Assembly: GCA_963833885.1 (NCBI GenBank)
Contig: CAWHZU010000028.1
Coordinates: 62,001 to 126,000, forward strand
Length of the DNA stretch: 64,000 bases
Origin: JASHPR01 sp963833885
GTDB lineage: Bacteria; Actinomycetota; Actinomycetes; Streptosporangiales; Streptosporangiaceae
Direction: 5' to 3'
In this document: in pieces, positions 57,605 to 64,000 of the stretch
Numbering within the stretch: position 1 is the stretch's first letter
Layout: each line of letters starts with the position of its first letter
Program-made: the position numbers and the translations under genes
The notes under the pieces: model-generated
What the model saw: only the letters and a program-made list of their open reading frames with translations
What the model was told of the DNA's origin: nothing
Databases searched by the model: none

Positions 57605-58900
57605 TCAGTCCCCGAGGTCGCTCAGGAACCTGTCGGTGTACTCCAGTGCTGTCGTGCCGGAAATCGAGTTGCAGGTGGGTGACGCATACGTATCGGCGCA
57701 GGGCGTGTCCCGGTCCAGTGACCAGAAGTGCAGCCCGGCCAGGCCGTTGTCGACCGCGTATGTGGTCAGCGTGTCCACGTCAGCGGTAGTGAAGGTTTCG
57801 CTGGTGGTGTCGTTCATGCCGATCATCGGGGTGACGGCGATCTTGCTCGCCGGGATTCCGTAGGTGTGCTCGAGGTTTTCCACCGCCTGGATCGCCGACT
57901 GCGCCATCTCGCAACTGCCGGAGACAACGACGCAGACGCTGCTTGACGCGCTGCCGTAGTCCATGGTCATCAGGTTAATGACGTAATTCTTCAGGCTGGA
58001 GCCGAGCACCGCCTCGACGACCTCGTTGCCGAGCGAGTTCACCCCGCCGTAGCTGCCATCGGATGCCCCCAGCGTGGCGAGCGTGAACGAGAACTGCAGG
58101 TCCGGGTACTGCGACTGTGCTCCCGCCGCCGCGTCGACCAGATCTTCGATATCCGACTCGGTCTGGCCGCCTTCGATGTCGAAGTCAATGCCGACCAGGT
58201 GCGGGCTGGCATAGGTAGCGATGAACGCATCCATGTCAGCCGTCGAGTCGCAGGTGAAGGTCCCGGCCTCACCGCCGGTCGAGACAACGTAGTTCAGGCC
58301 GGCGTCCTGGAGTTGCGGAATGTTCTCGGCAGCCCAGTCGGCACCCGAGACACCACCCCAGGTCTCGCTGCCGCAGGTTCCGGTAGCGAACGCGAGCGTG
58401 ATCGCAGGCAGCTTCGGGATGTACTGCGACACCAGGCTGCCGGAGCCCACCACCGGCAGGTCGCTCCCTTCCACGGCCGACTGCATCTCGTAGGTGTTCC
58501 AGTTCATGTTGATGGTGACGTCCTTGTACGGGCTGAAGAGCAGGCCGCTCACCGAGCCCGTGCCGGACCCCGACCCTGAGCCCGATCCTGACCCTGAGCC
58601 CGACCCCGAGCCGCCGGTGCAGGAGCCGTCGGATGTCCACGGTTCTCCCGAGCCGCTACCGCCGTTGTTGGTCGCCGGGTCGTTGCCCTCAGTCCACCAG
58701 TTGGCGGTGTAATTGATCCCATCCTCGCTGGCCTGATCGCCGGCGGTGTAGACAGTCGTGGAACTCCACGCCGCAGCGCATGTGGTGGATGCCTGCGCGG
58801 CGGGCCCGGAGGCCAGCGCGAGGACCGAGGCGCCGGCCGTTAACCCGAGCGCCGAGCCAGCGATGAGAGCTGTGCGCAGAATCCGTCTTCCGACCTGCAT
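57605..58900 (-). CDS. Secreted GH18 chitinase with N-terminal chitin-binding module
   Basis: The 431-residue protein has a signal peptide (RRILRTALIAGSALGLTAGA; cleavage near AAQASTT) and a CBM5/12-type module (CAAAWSSTTVYTAGDQASED ... DGSC). A (Gly-Ser)n linker of about 20 residues follows, then a GH18 barrel with LVGIDFDIEGGQTES (catalytic Glu), INLMTMDYGSAS and LHFWSLDRDTPCAD. The module is N-terminal here and C-terminal in the enzyme at 45153. ATG 58900 has GGAGGG 5 bp upstream. Two direct promoter repeats lie 103-173 bp upstream. Confidence 0.92.
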   Translation of the reverse strand: MQVGRRILRTALIAGSALGLTAGASVLALASGPAAQASTTCAAAWSSTTVYTAGDQASEDGINYTANWWTEGNDPATNNGGSGSGEPWTSDGSCTGGSGSGSGSGSGSGSGSGTGSVSGLLFSPYKDVTINMNWNTYEMQSAVEGSDLPVVGSGSLVSQYIPKLPAITLAFATGTCGSETWGGVSGADWAAENIPQLQDAGLNYVVSTGGEAGTFTCDSTADMDAFIATYASPHLVGIDFDIEGGQTESDIEDLVDAAAGAQSQYPDLQFSFTLATLGASDGSYGGVNSLGNEVVEAVLGSSLKNYVINLMTMDYGSASSSVCVVVSGSCEMAQSAIQAVENLEHTYGIPASKIAVTPMIGMNDTTSETFTTADVDTLTTYAVDNGLAGLHFWSLDRDTPCADTYASPTCNSISGTTALEYTDRFLSDLGD

Positions 58901-59435
58901 GGACCCTCCAGGGGTGTGAGTAGCCGAGGCGATCTGGCGCCTCGCCTGAACTGGTGATCTGGTCACTTGGCATGTCCGGAGAGCCAGGCAGTCAAGACTT
59001 ATCTGTAAAGAACCTTTCTAGTTATTCTAGAACGGGCGGCGCCCTCTGTAAAGAACCTTTCCAGTTAATTCAGGACCGTCGGCGCAGGGGATCCTGCGAT
59101 AACCGGAACAGACCATGTCGCGGTCTCACCGGGCACCGGCGCGTCACCGGGCACCGCGGCGGCTTGGCAGCGCCGGCCACGAGCACCGTGTCGCTGTCCG
59201 AGACCGAAACCGAAACGGTTGTGCTCCTGCTATCGCGGCGTGTACTGGATCTGACGGCGATATGCCGGTCAGGTGGGTTCGGCCGGCGCGGTTTGCGGCC
59301 GTCTGCCCGCTCAGCGAGGCGGTCCGGTACTTGGGCCGCTGCAGCTGACATCCGGCGCTGGCGTGCGATGGCGGCGGGCTGGTGGTGGCGGGATCGGGTT
59401 CAGCGTGGTTGTCTCGTGACGGTGACAGGAGCGCG
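58901..59435. other. Divergent intergenic region between chitinase and 499-aa protein
   Basis: No supported gene in about 535 bp. It carries the paired 28-bp repeats at 59003-59073 (listed separately) in an AT-rich patch nearer the chitinase, then GC-rich sequence with only short frames. CAGGAG at about 59425-59430 is the ribosome-binding site for the gene at 59436. Confidence 0.45.
59003..59073. repeat. Two 28-bp direct repeats in the chitinase promoter region
   Basis: Copies at 59003-59030 and 59046-59073 both begin CTGTAAAGAACCTTTC and continue AGTTA, with a few changes after that, at a 43-bp period (about four helical turns). Each contains the small dyad AAAG-AAC-CTTT. They resemble the direct-repeat elements known upstream of Streptomyces chitinase genes in arrangement, but not in exact sequence. 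Confidence 0.65.
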
Positions 59436-60935
59436 ATGAGCCGCGATGAGGTGGCCGGGGTCGTATTTCCGGCGTCGGCGGACGGGCGCCGGAGCACGTC
59501 GGCTGTGGGCAGGGCGGTGGTGGCCGACGCGCTGCGGCAGGTCGACCCGGGCGGGGCGCTGGCTGCGGAGCACGACACCGGCTGGCGCACGGGCTATCTG
59601 GTGCACTTTCGCCGGCTCGTGGAGGCAGGGCTGGCGTCGAAGGACGCGGCGGTATCTGTTGCCCGCGGCGGGCTGGAATCGGTGCACCGGCAAATGCGCG
59701 TCGTGCACGAGGGCGGTGAGGAGAGCGGGCTGGGCAGTTTGCTGTCGGCACCTGCACAGCGGCTGGTTGCGACGGTCACGGTGCCGGGCACCGGGGAGGC
59801 CGAAAGGGAGCTGTCCCTGCCCTACCGCGGTGAGCGGCTGCGCGGCAGTGCTCTGCTGCGCAGGCTGGACATGTGGGCGGAGGGCGGCGTGATCGAGCCG
59901 TCATGCGCTGAGGCGGTCCGCACCGTGGCGGCGCATCCGCAGTGGCTGGGTCTTCCTGGCCGCACGGTGGTTGCGCTGGGGGCGGGCGCCGAAGTGGGCC
60001 CTGTTCCCGTGCTGCTGGGCTGGGGCGCCGAGGTGATCGCCATTGACCTGCCCCGTCCTGCTATCTGGGAGCGCCTGGTGGACACGGCGCGGCGCAGCGG
60101 CGGGAGGCTTGTGGTTCCCGTCGCTGACCTCGAGCCGGGCCGGCATCAGCCCGGGCGCAGCGACCAGGCCGTCACCCAGCGCGCGGGTCTTGACCTGCTC
60201 GCCGACGTCCCCGCCATCGCCGGCTGGCTTGCCGCTGTTGACGGCCCGCTGGTGCTGGGGAACTACGTCTACGCTGACGGCGCGGCCAACGTGCGCCTGG
60301 CTGCCGCCGCCGATGCGCTCACCGTGCGCCTGCAGGCCAGCCGCGGCGATGTCGCGCTGGCGTTCCTCGCGACGCCGACCGACGTGTTCGCCGTCCCAGC
60401 CGAGGCGGTCACGCAGGCCGCCCGCGCCTACGCGACCCGGTCGCCAGCAGCCAAACTCGCCGGCGGGATGCTGCGGACGATGTCGGGCGGGCGCCTGCTC
60501 CGCCGCGCCTACACCCCCGGCGCCGACCCCGGCATCAACGACAGCCTGGTGGCGCAGCAGGGCCCCAACTATGCGCTCGCCAAACGCCTGCACCGCTGGC
60601 GTGCCACCCTCGCCCGTGACAGCGGCGCGACCGTGTCGATGAACCTCGCCCCGCCCTCGCGCACCCGGTCGGTGGTGAAGAACCGGGCGCTGGCGGCCGC
60701 GTACGCCGGCGCGTACCGCTTCGGCGTCGAGGTCTTCGAACCCGCCACCTGCAAGGTCCTCATGGCAGCGCTGCTCGTCCATGACCTGCACACCGGCGGC
60801 GGCCCCGCCCACGCCCATCCCTGGCAAGATGAGGCCCACCAGGCCGCGCACGGCGGGCTGTGGCGCATCGCATACGCCCCCCGCAGCGCCCTCGCACTCG
60901 CCGCAGCCCTCGGCTACACCACAGCCAGGAAATGA
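59436..60935 (+). CDS. Hypothetical protein with Rossmann-like core (499 aa)
   Basis: The 499-residue protein starts at ATG 59436, 4 bp after AGGAG. An N-terminal helical part (residues 1-150) is followed by GRTVVALGAGAEVGPVPVLL and EVIAIDLPRPAIWERL, a nucleotide- or SAM-binding Rossmann pattern (about 175-220). Next come strands such as DGPLVLGNYVYADGAAN and a C-terminal RSVVKNRALAAAYAGAYRFG. It looks soluble. The layout would suit a methyltransferase or dehydrogenase, but no family is recognised with confidence. No neighbour clarifies its role. Confidence 0.65.
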   Translation: MSRDEVAGVVFPASADGRRSTSAVGRAVVADALRQVDPGGALAAEHDTGWRTGYLVHFRRLVEAGLASKDAAVSVARGGLESVHRQMRVVHEGGEESGLGSLLSAPAQRLVATVTVPGTGEAERELSLPYRGERLRGSALLRRLDMWAEGGVIEPSCAEAVRTVAAHPQWLGLPGRTVVALGAGAEVGPVPVLLGWGAEVIAIDLPRPAIWERLVDTARRSGGRLVVPVADLEPGRHQPGRSDQAVTQRAGLDLLADVPAIAGWLAAVDGPLVLGNYVYADGAANVRLAAAADALTVRLQASRGDVALAFLATPTDVFAVPAEAVTQAARAYATRSPAAKLAGGMLRTMSGGRLLRRAYTPGADPGINDSLVAQQGPNYALAKRLHRWRATLARDSGATVSMNLAPPSRTRSVVKNRALAAAYAGAYRFGVEVFEPATCKVLMAALLVHDLHTGGGPAHAHPWQDEAHQAAHGGLWRIAYAPRSALALAAALGYTTARK

Positions 60936-61110
60936 CATACCGCCCGTCCGCGCGGTGCCCGGACTCCCGCTCATGTGATGCAACCGGACCAGGCCCGATC
61001 TGGGCTGCTCCACTTCCTCATGCGGGTCATCCGTGGCAGGCCAGCAGTGGCAATCAAATCCGCGAGGCCCAGCACCACACCGGCCTCAGAACCTAAGCGT
61101 CGTGTCGCCG

Positions 61111-61166
61111 CCTGTGAGCCCAACGGGGCCGTCGCGGACATCAGGGTGAAACTCAATGCTGTCCCG
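61111..61166 (-). pseudogene. C-terminal remnant of a second HigA-like antitoxin
   Basis: Read on the minus strand the segment gives IEFHPDVRDGPVGLTG, against IEFHLDVRDGAVALTA at the C-terminus of the antitoxin at 54255-54566. DNA identity is also obvious around GGCCGTCGCGGACATCA. The stop codon is lost and no HTH is found upstream. This is the only recognisable item in the 60936-61222 gap. Confidence 0.6.
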
Positions 61167-61222
61167 GCGAGGGATCCCGACCAACAACGCCCTACCCGGC
61201 ACCAGCAGGCTCGCAAACTGGC

Positions 61223-62500
61223 TCAGCCAGAGCGGGCCGGTCGGCTCTTTGTCAGGGCTCGGGCCCGCTCATCCTCGGCATGCTCAAATGCCGGCTCCAT
61301 GGCGTCTAGGTCCCGTTGCAGTAGCCCATGGGACTTCGCGACGATGCGCCACCGTGCGGCCGCTCGTGTGACCTGAGCCAGGATTTCGAGTGCATCACTG
61401 GCATCCAGCCGGAAGTAGGGAGCGATCCTTATGAGGGTGTCCACGCTCGCACGCGTGTCTGTGTAGTCGACAGCGGTGCTGAGGTCCTTCGAGCCGGGGT
61501 GTGGGTTGGGGTTCAGGTCAAACGCCGGCGAGAGCATCCACGAATCGCCGCGCTCGTGTAGGAACCCATGGTTACGCAGGTGATCATCGGTGTTAGAGAT
61601 CAGGATCGAGAAAGCTATCCGGCGCCATAGCTGGCGCAACTCCGCTGTTGCCGCCGTGGACCGTTCCTCAATTACTTCCGCGATCTCAAGGTAGCTCCGC
61701 TGGTCGCCGTCGCTGGCCTCGAGCATCGTCATCGCGCTGGCGTAGCCGATACGGACTGTTCCTCGGCGATCGAAGCGGTCGACGACAAGCACGTTCCGGT
61801 CCCCGATACGAATCAATTGAGAGTCGGGAACCGTCACCCCCGCATCTCGCGCAAGGTCAAGGGCCACTTTTTCCCATGCCATCACGTTCCAGGTGTCCGA
61901 GCTTGCGCTGGGGAACTTGGCAATCGCCACACGGCCCGCAGCATCCAGGACATGTGCCTTGGGACGTGCGCCACCCAGGGAACTGCCGGCCCGCAGTAGC
62001 CGCTTGAGGTCTTCGTAGTTGGCGGTATCCCCCTCGGCGCGTGCTGCTATTTCAAGCAGCACCGGAAGATCCGTCAGGGCGGGGACCCCCGACTCCTCGG
62101 TCGCGAGGAAAGGGCCTTGTTCGTCGAGCCGGAACCGTAGCGCTCCCTGGCGCAGGTCGTCTCGGACGCCGAGCAGCAGATCGACCTCGCTCATCGGGCG
62201 CGGGGCCACTGCCGCAGCTTTAGCTCGGGCCCGCTCGGCGCGCTGGATCAGCGTCCGTCCCCACCGGTCTGGCAAACTGTCCCCGAACGCGCCGAACAGC
62301 GCACGGCCTACGGGTGTCTGCAGCGTGCCAGTGACCAGGGGCAGTGCTGGGTCCAAGGCGTAGGCGTCTGGGTCGGCCAGGTATCTGTCGTTGTAGACGA
62401 AGCTGGCTGACTCGACCCCCCGGCGGTGGTGGGGATACATCCGGCCGGCCAGAACGTTCCTCTCGCCGACCGCGACATAGACTTCGACATCGTCGCTCAT
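61223..62500 (-). CDS. hipA: HipA-family toxin kinase
   Basis: The 425-residue protein has the HipA N-terminal barrel (FVYNDRYLADPDAYALDPAL; GDSLPDRWGRTL) and kinase-like C-terminal domain. These include SSLGGARPKAHVLD (ATP loop), ISNTDDHLRNHGFLH (catalytic Asp) and SPAFDLNPNPHP (metal Asp). All key residues are present. HipA kinases inactivate a tRNA synthetase and cause growth arrest unless HipB is present. ATG 62500 overlaps the hipB stop by ATGA. Length is normal. Confidence 0.92.
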   Translation of the reverse strand: MSDDVEVYVAVGERNVLAGRMYPHHRRGVESASFVYNDRYLADPDAYALDPALPLVTGTLQTPVGRALFGAFGDSLPDRWGRTLIQRAERARAKAAAVAPRPMSEVDLLLGVRDDLRQGALRFRLDEQGPFLATEESGVPALTDLPVLLEIAARAEGDTANYEDLKRLLRAGSSLGGARPKAHVLDAAGRVAIAKFPSASSDTWNVMAWEKVALDLARDAGVTVPDSQLIRIGDRNVLVVDRFDRRGTVRIGYASAMTMLEASDGDQRSYLEIAEVIEERSTAATAELRQLWRRIAFSILISNTDDHLRNHGFLHERGDSWMLSPAFDLNPNPHPGSKDLSTAVDYTDTRASVDTLIRIAPYFRLDASDALEILAQVTRAAARWRIVAKSHGLLQRDLDAMEPAFEHAEDERARALTKSRPARSG

Positions 62501-62817
62501 GGTCTTCGCCCCGGCCTCGGCGGGCGCACCCGCTCAGGCAGCGCCTCCTCAGACCGCAAACGACCCTCGTCGGTCGCATACGGATCGAGCGCCGCCACCA
62601 GCGAGTCAAGCACCCCCAGCGCCCGGGCCACCCGCAGCACGGTTTCCATGCTGGCACCTTCACCGTTCTCCAGCCGCATGACGGTATGACGCGAAATCCC
62701 GGCCCGGTCCGCGACCTGAGAGGCCGTCAGCCGCCGCAGTCGCCGCCATATAGCGAGGTCCTCGCCAATGCGCCGCTGGCCGTTGGCCACCGCGACCGGC
62801 GTCCTCGACACCGCCAT
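62497..62817 (-). CDS. hipB: HipB-like XRE antitoxin
   Basis: The 106-residue protein has an XRE HTH (LTASQVADRAGISRHTVMRL, about residues 34-53) and a Pro/Arg-rich tail. It is the first gene of the hipBA operon and overlaps hipA by ATGA (62497-62500). ATG 62817 is preceded by GGGAG at 6 bp; a TTG four codons earlier is less likely. The dyad at 62839-62867 is its probable operator. Confidence 0.88.
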   Translation of the reverse strand: MAVSRTPVAVANGQRRIGEDLAIWRRLRRLTASQVADRAGISRHTVMRLENGEGASMETVLRVARALGVLDSLVAALDPYATDEGRLRSEEALPERVRPPRPGRRP

Positions 62818-62838
62818 GGCAACTCCCAAGGTCAGTTT

Positions 62839-62867
62839 CTGCTACCTTATAGGACTCAGAGTAGCAG
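62839..62867. promoter_or_regulatory. hipBA operator-promoter dyad
   Basis: CTGCTAC (62839-62845) and GTAGCAG (62861-62867) form a 7-bp inverted repeat with a 15-bp spacer. The minus strand has TATAAGG at 62846-62852, a fair -10 for hipB. The position, 22 bp before the start, fits autoregulation by HipB. Confidence 0.65.
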
Positions 62868-62904
62868 GGTTACAACATTATATAAGTGGTCTGACTGGCA
62901 GGCC

Positions 62905-63127
62905 TCAGTCTGGCTGTGCGGGCAGGGCGCTGGCGAGCTGGCTGCGTGAGCTGATGCCGAGTACGGCGAACGCCTTTCGCAGGTGGTAGGCGACGGTCGC
63001 CGGGCTGATGAACAGCTGCGCGGCGATCTCGGCGTTCGAGGCACCCTGGCCGGCCAGGCGGGCGATATGCGCTTCTCGCGCGGTCAGGGCATTTCGCGTC
63101 TGCGCGGCTGCGGCGCCTGCCGGCCGA
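62905..63127 (-). pseudogene. C-terminal LuxR-type HTH remnant
   Basis: On the minus strand the frame reads LTAREAHIARLAGQGASNAE, then LFISPATVAYHLRKAFAVLG and SSRSQLASALPAQPD, and stops at 62905-62907. This is a complete LuxR DNA-binding domain. Upstream of about 63127 the sequence becomes that of an aquaporin on the opposite strand, so the sensor or ATPase part of the regulator is gone and there is no start codon. Confidence 0.75.
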
Positions 63128-63137
63128 ATTCATCGGA

Positions 63138-63818
63138 ATGGCCGGGCTGACGTTCATCCTGTCCGGAGGCGCGGCCGTCCTCGTCCGGTACGGAGGCCAA
63201 AACCTGCAACCGTGGCAGACAGTACTGGTGTTGTCCGCCATCTCAGCGCTCTGGCTCGTGGTAGCCGTCTACTTCCTCGGCGACATCTCGGCCCACTTCA
63301 ACCCGGCCACAACCCTGGCTTTCGCGCTGCGGCGGGACATGGGCTGGATCATGGCCATCGTCTACTGGATCGTCCAGTTCACGGCGGCCGCCTGCGGCTC
63401 GCTCCTGGCCCGGGCATTCTTCGGCCCGGCGGGGAACCTGGCCGCCACCGTGCCCAAGCCCGGCCAGTCCTGGCAGGCCGCCAGCCTCGAGGCCATCATC
63501 AATTTCGGCCTAGTGCTCATGATCCTCAACCTGGCCAACGGGCCGAAGCTCAACGGGCCTTTCATATCGCTCGCCGTCGACGCCTACATCATGGCCTGGG
63601 GCACCATGGGCGGACCCTTCGACGGCGCCTCGATGAACCCCGCACGCAGCTTCGGACCTGACCTCGCCCTGGGCAACCTGTCCACCTGGTGGTTGTACCT
63701 GATCGGACCCATGGCCGACGCCGTGATCGCCGTCGGCGTTGCGCATGTACTGCGCGGTCCCGCCAAAGCCCAGGAAGCCAGCGCCGCCCAGGGAACGCCG
63801 ATCGACCGAGGCGCCTGA
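63138..63818 (+). CDS. Aquaporin/MIP-family channel, N-terminally truncated
   Basis: The 226-residue frame has both NPA boxes (HFNPATTLAF and SMNPARSFGPDL) and five to six membrane helices, with the order of a bacterial MIP channel for water or glycerol. The codons before ATG 63138 read PAEFIG in frame, the conserved start of helix 1, but no start codon exists upstream before the sequence turns into the LuxR remnant. About 8-12 N-terminal residues have therefore been lost at the junction near 63120-63127. It may still be translated from ATG 63138 with a shortened first helix. Confidence 0.8.
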   Translation: MAGLTFILSGGAAVLVRYGGQNLQPWQTVLVLSAISALWLVVAVYFLGDISAHFNPATTLAFALRRDMGWIMAIVYWIVQFTAAACGSLLARAFFGPAGNLAATVPKPGQSWQAASLEAIINFGLVLMILNLANGPKLNGPFISLAVDAYIMAWGTMGGPFDGASMNPARSFGPDLALGNLSTWWLYLIGPMADAVIAVGVAHVLRGPAKAQEASAAQGTPIDRGA

Positions 63819-63942
63819 ACCCAGGCAAATGCCGGTTGGGCCCGATGCTCGACGGCGCCTGGGAATCCGGCTCAATCCGATGCCGTTTCATGCCCCTCGT
63901 TGGCGCAACGGGCCGTGCTCGTGGTTGGCGCGGGGTCCTGTC

Positions 63943-64000
63943 CGCCAACGAGCCGCCAACGGATGATCAAAAGGCCTGACCACCGTCTCCGGTGATCAGG
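63943..64000 (-). repeat. Right copy of the island-flanking repeat, with terminator-like hairpin
   Basis: This is about 80% identical to 54061-54118. CCTGACCACCG / CGGTGATCAGG (about 63975-64000) pair with one mismatch. Read on the minus strand the hairpin is followed by CCTTTTGATC, so it would terminate a minus-strand transcript that starts beyond the window edge. By analogy with the left copy, that gene should be tRNA-Met(CAT). Confidence 0.55.

Noticed and set aside
58560..58625. GC-rich short tandem repeat as a mobile or regulatory repeat
   Set aside because: It simply encodes the Gly-Ser linker of the chitinase at 57605-58900.
63008..63661. 217-codon plus-strand frame across the LuxR/aquaporin junction
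   Set aside because: Its first part is antisense to the LuxR HTH and its second part is out of frame with the aquaporin NPA boxes.

Overview
The window is high-GC DNA from an actinomycete. GTG and TTG starts are frequent, many genes overlap by 4 bp (ATGA, GTGA, TTGA), F420-type and DUF664 proteins are present, and lipoproteins, chitinases and TetR/PucR/MocR regulators are abundant. This fits a soil, chitin- and peptide-degrading mycelial genus, but nothing seen fixes the genus. There is no rRNA, no complete tRNA and no CRISPR array.

Layout. 0-8 kb: the 3' end of a tandem-repeat lectin-like gene, a MocR/MFS divergent pair, a TetR/F420-oxidoreductase pair, and a TetR-DsbA-ASCH operon divergent from an FAD monooxygenase. 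8-14 kb: a tightly coupled four-gene operon (acyl-CoA dehydrogenase-like, GT2, PIG-L deacetylase, methyltransferase), flanked by a probable ferritin-like protein, a DUF2231-Rieske protein and Dps. 14-29 kb: an orphan peptide-binding lipoprotein with a PucR-type regulator and an M24 peptidase, then a nucleoside-kinase-like protein, DUF664 proteins, an orphan FtsX-type permease, an atypical arginase-fold protein, a GH18 chitinase, a kinase-fold protein lacking catalytic Asp residues, and a CocE-type hydrolase.

28.5-40.1 kb is the most coherent pathway. A dipeptide-type importer (binding protein plus two permeases, no ATPase) and a DppA-type D-aminopeptidase lie left of a PucR regulator. To its right is a four-gene operon: N-acyl-D-amino-acid deacylase-like, M20 hydrolase, GNAT, and a MenC/N-acylamino-acid racemase. 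The last three match the known acylate-racemize-deacylate route that converts D- to L-amino acids, so the locus is read as D-amino-acid or D-peptide salvage.

40-53 kb: a frameshifted LuxR-family ATPase regulator, an ABC-2 exporter, a chitinase followed by a frameshifted GH16 glucanase, a TetR/alpha-beta hydrolase pair with a nested palindromic operator, and a large GHKL (sacsin/Hsp90-like) ATPase.

53-64 kb looks like a decayed mobile region. It has an intact antitoxin/PIN-like toxin pair and a truncated second copy of it, a HigA-type antitoxin with a broken toxin, a second HigA remnant, an intact HipBA pair, a chopped LuxR gene fused to a truncated aquaporin, and a third chitinase. A 3' half of tRNA-Met(CAT) lies at 54.15 kb, next to a sequence that recurs at the right edge of the window (63.94-64.0 kb). 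This pattern suggests an about 9.9 kb island inserted at a tRNA gene that would lie just beyond the window.
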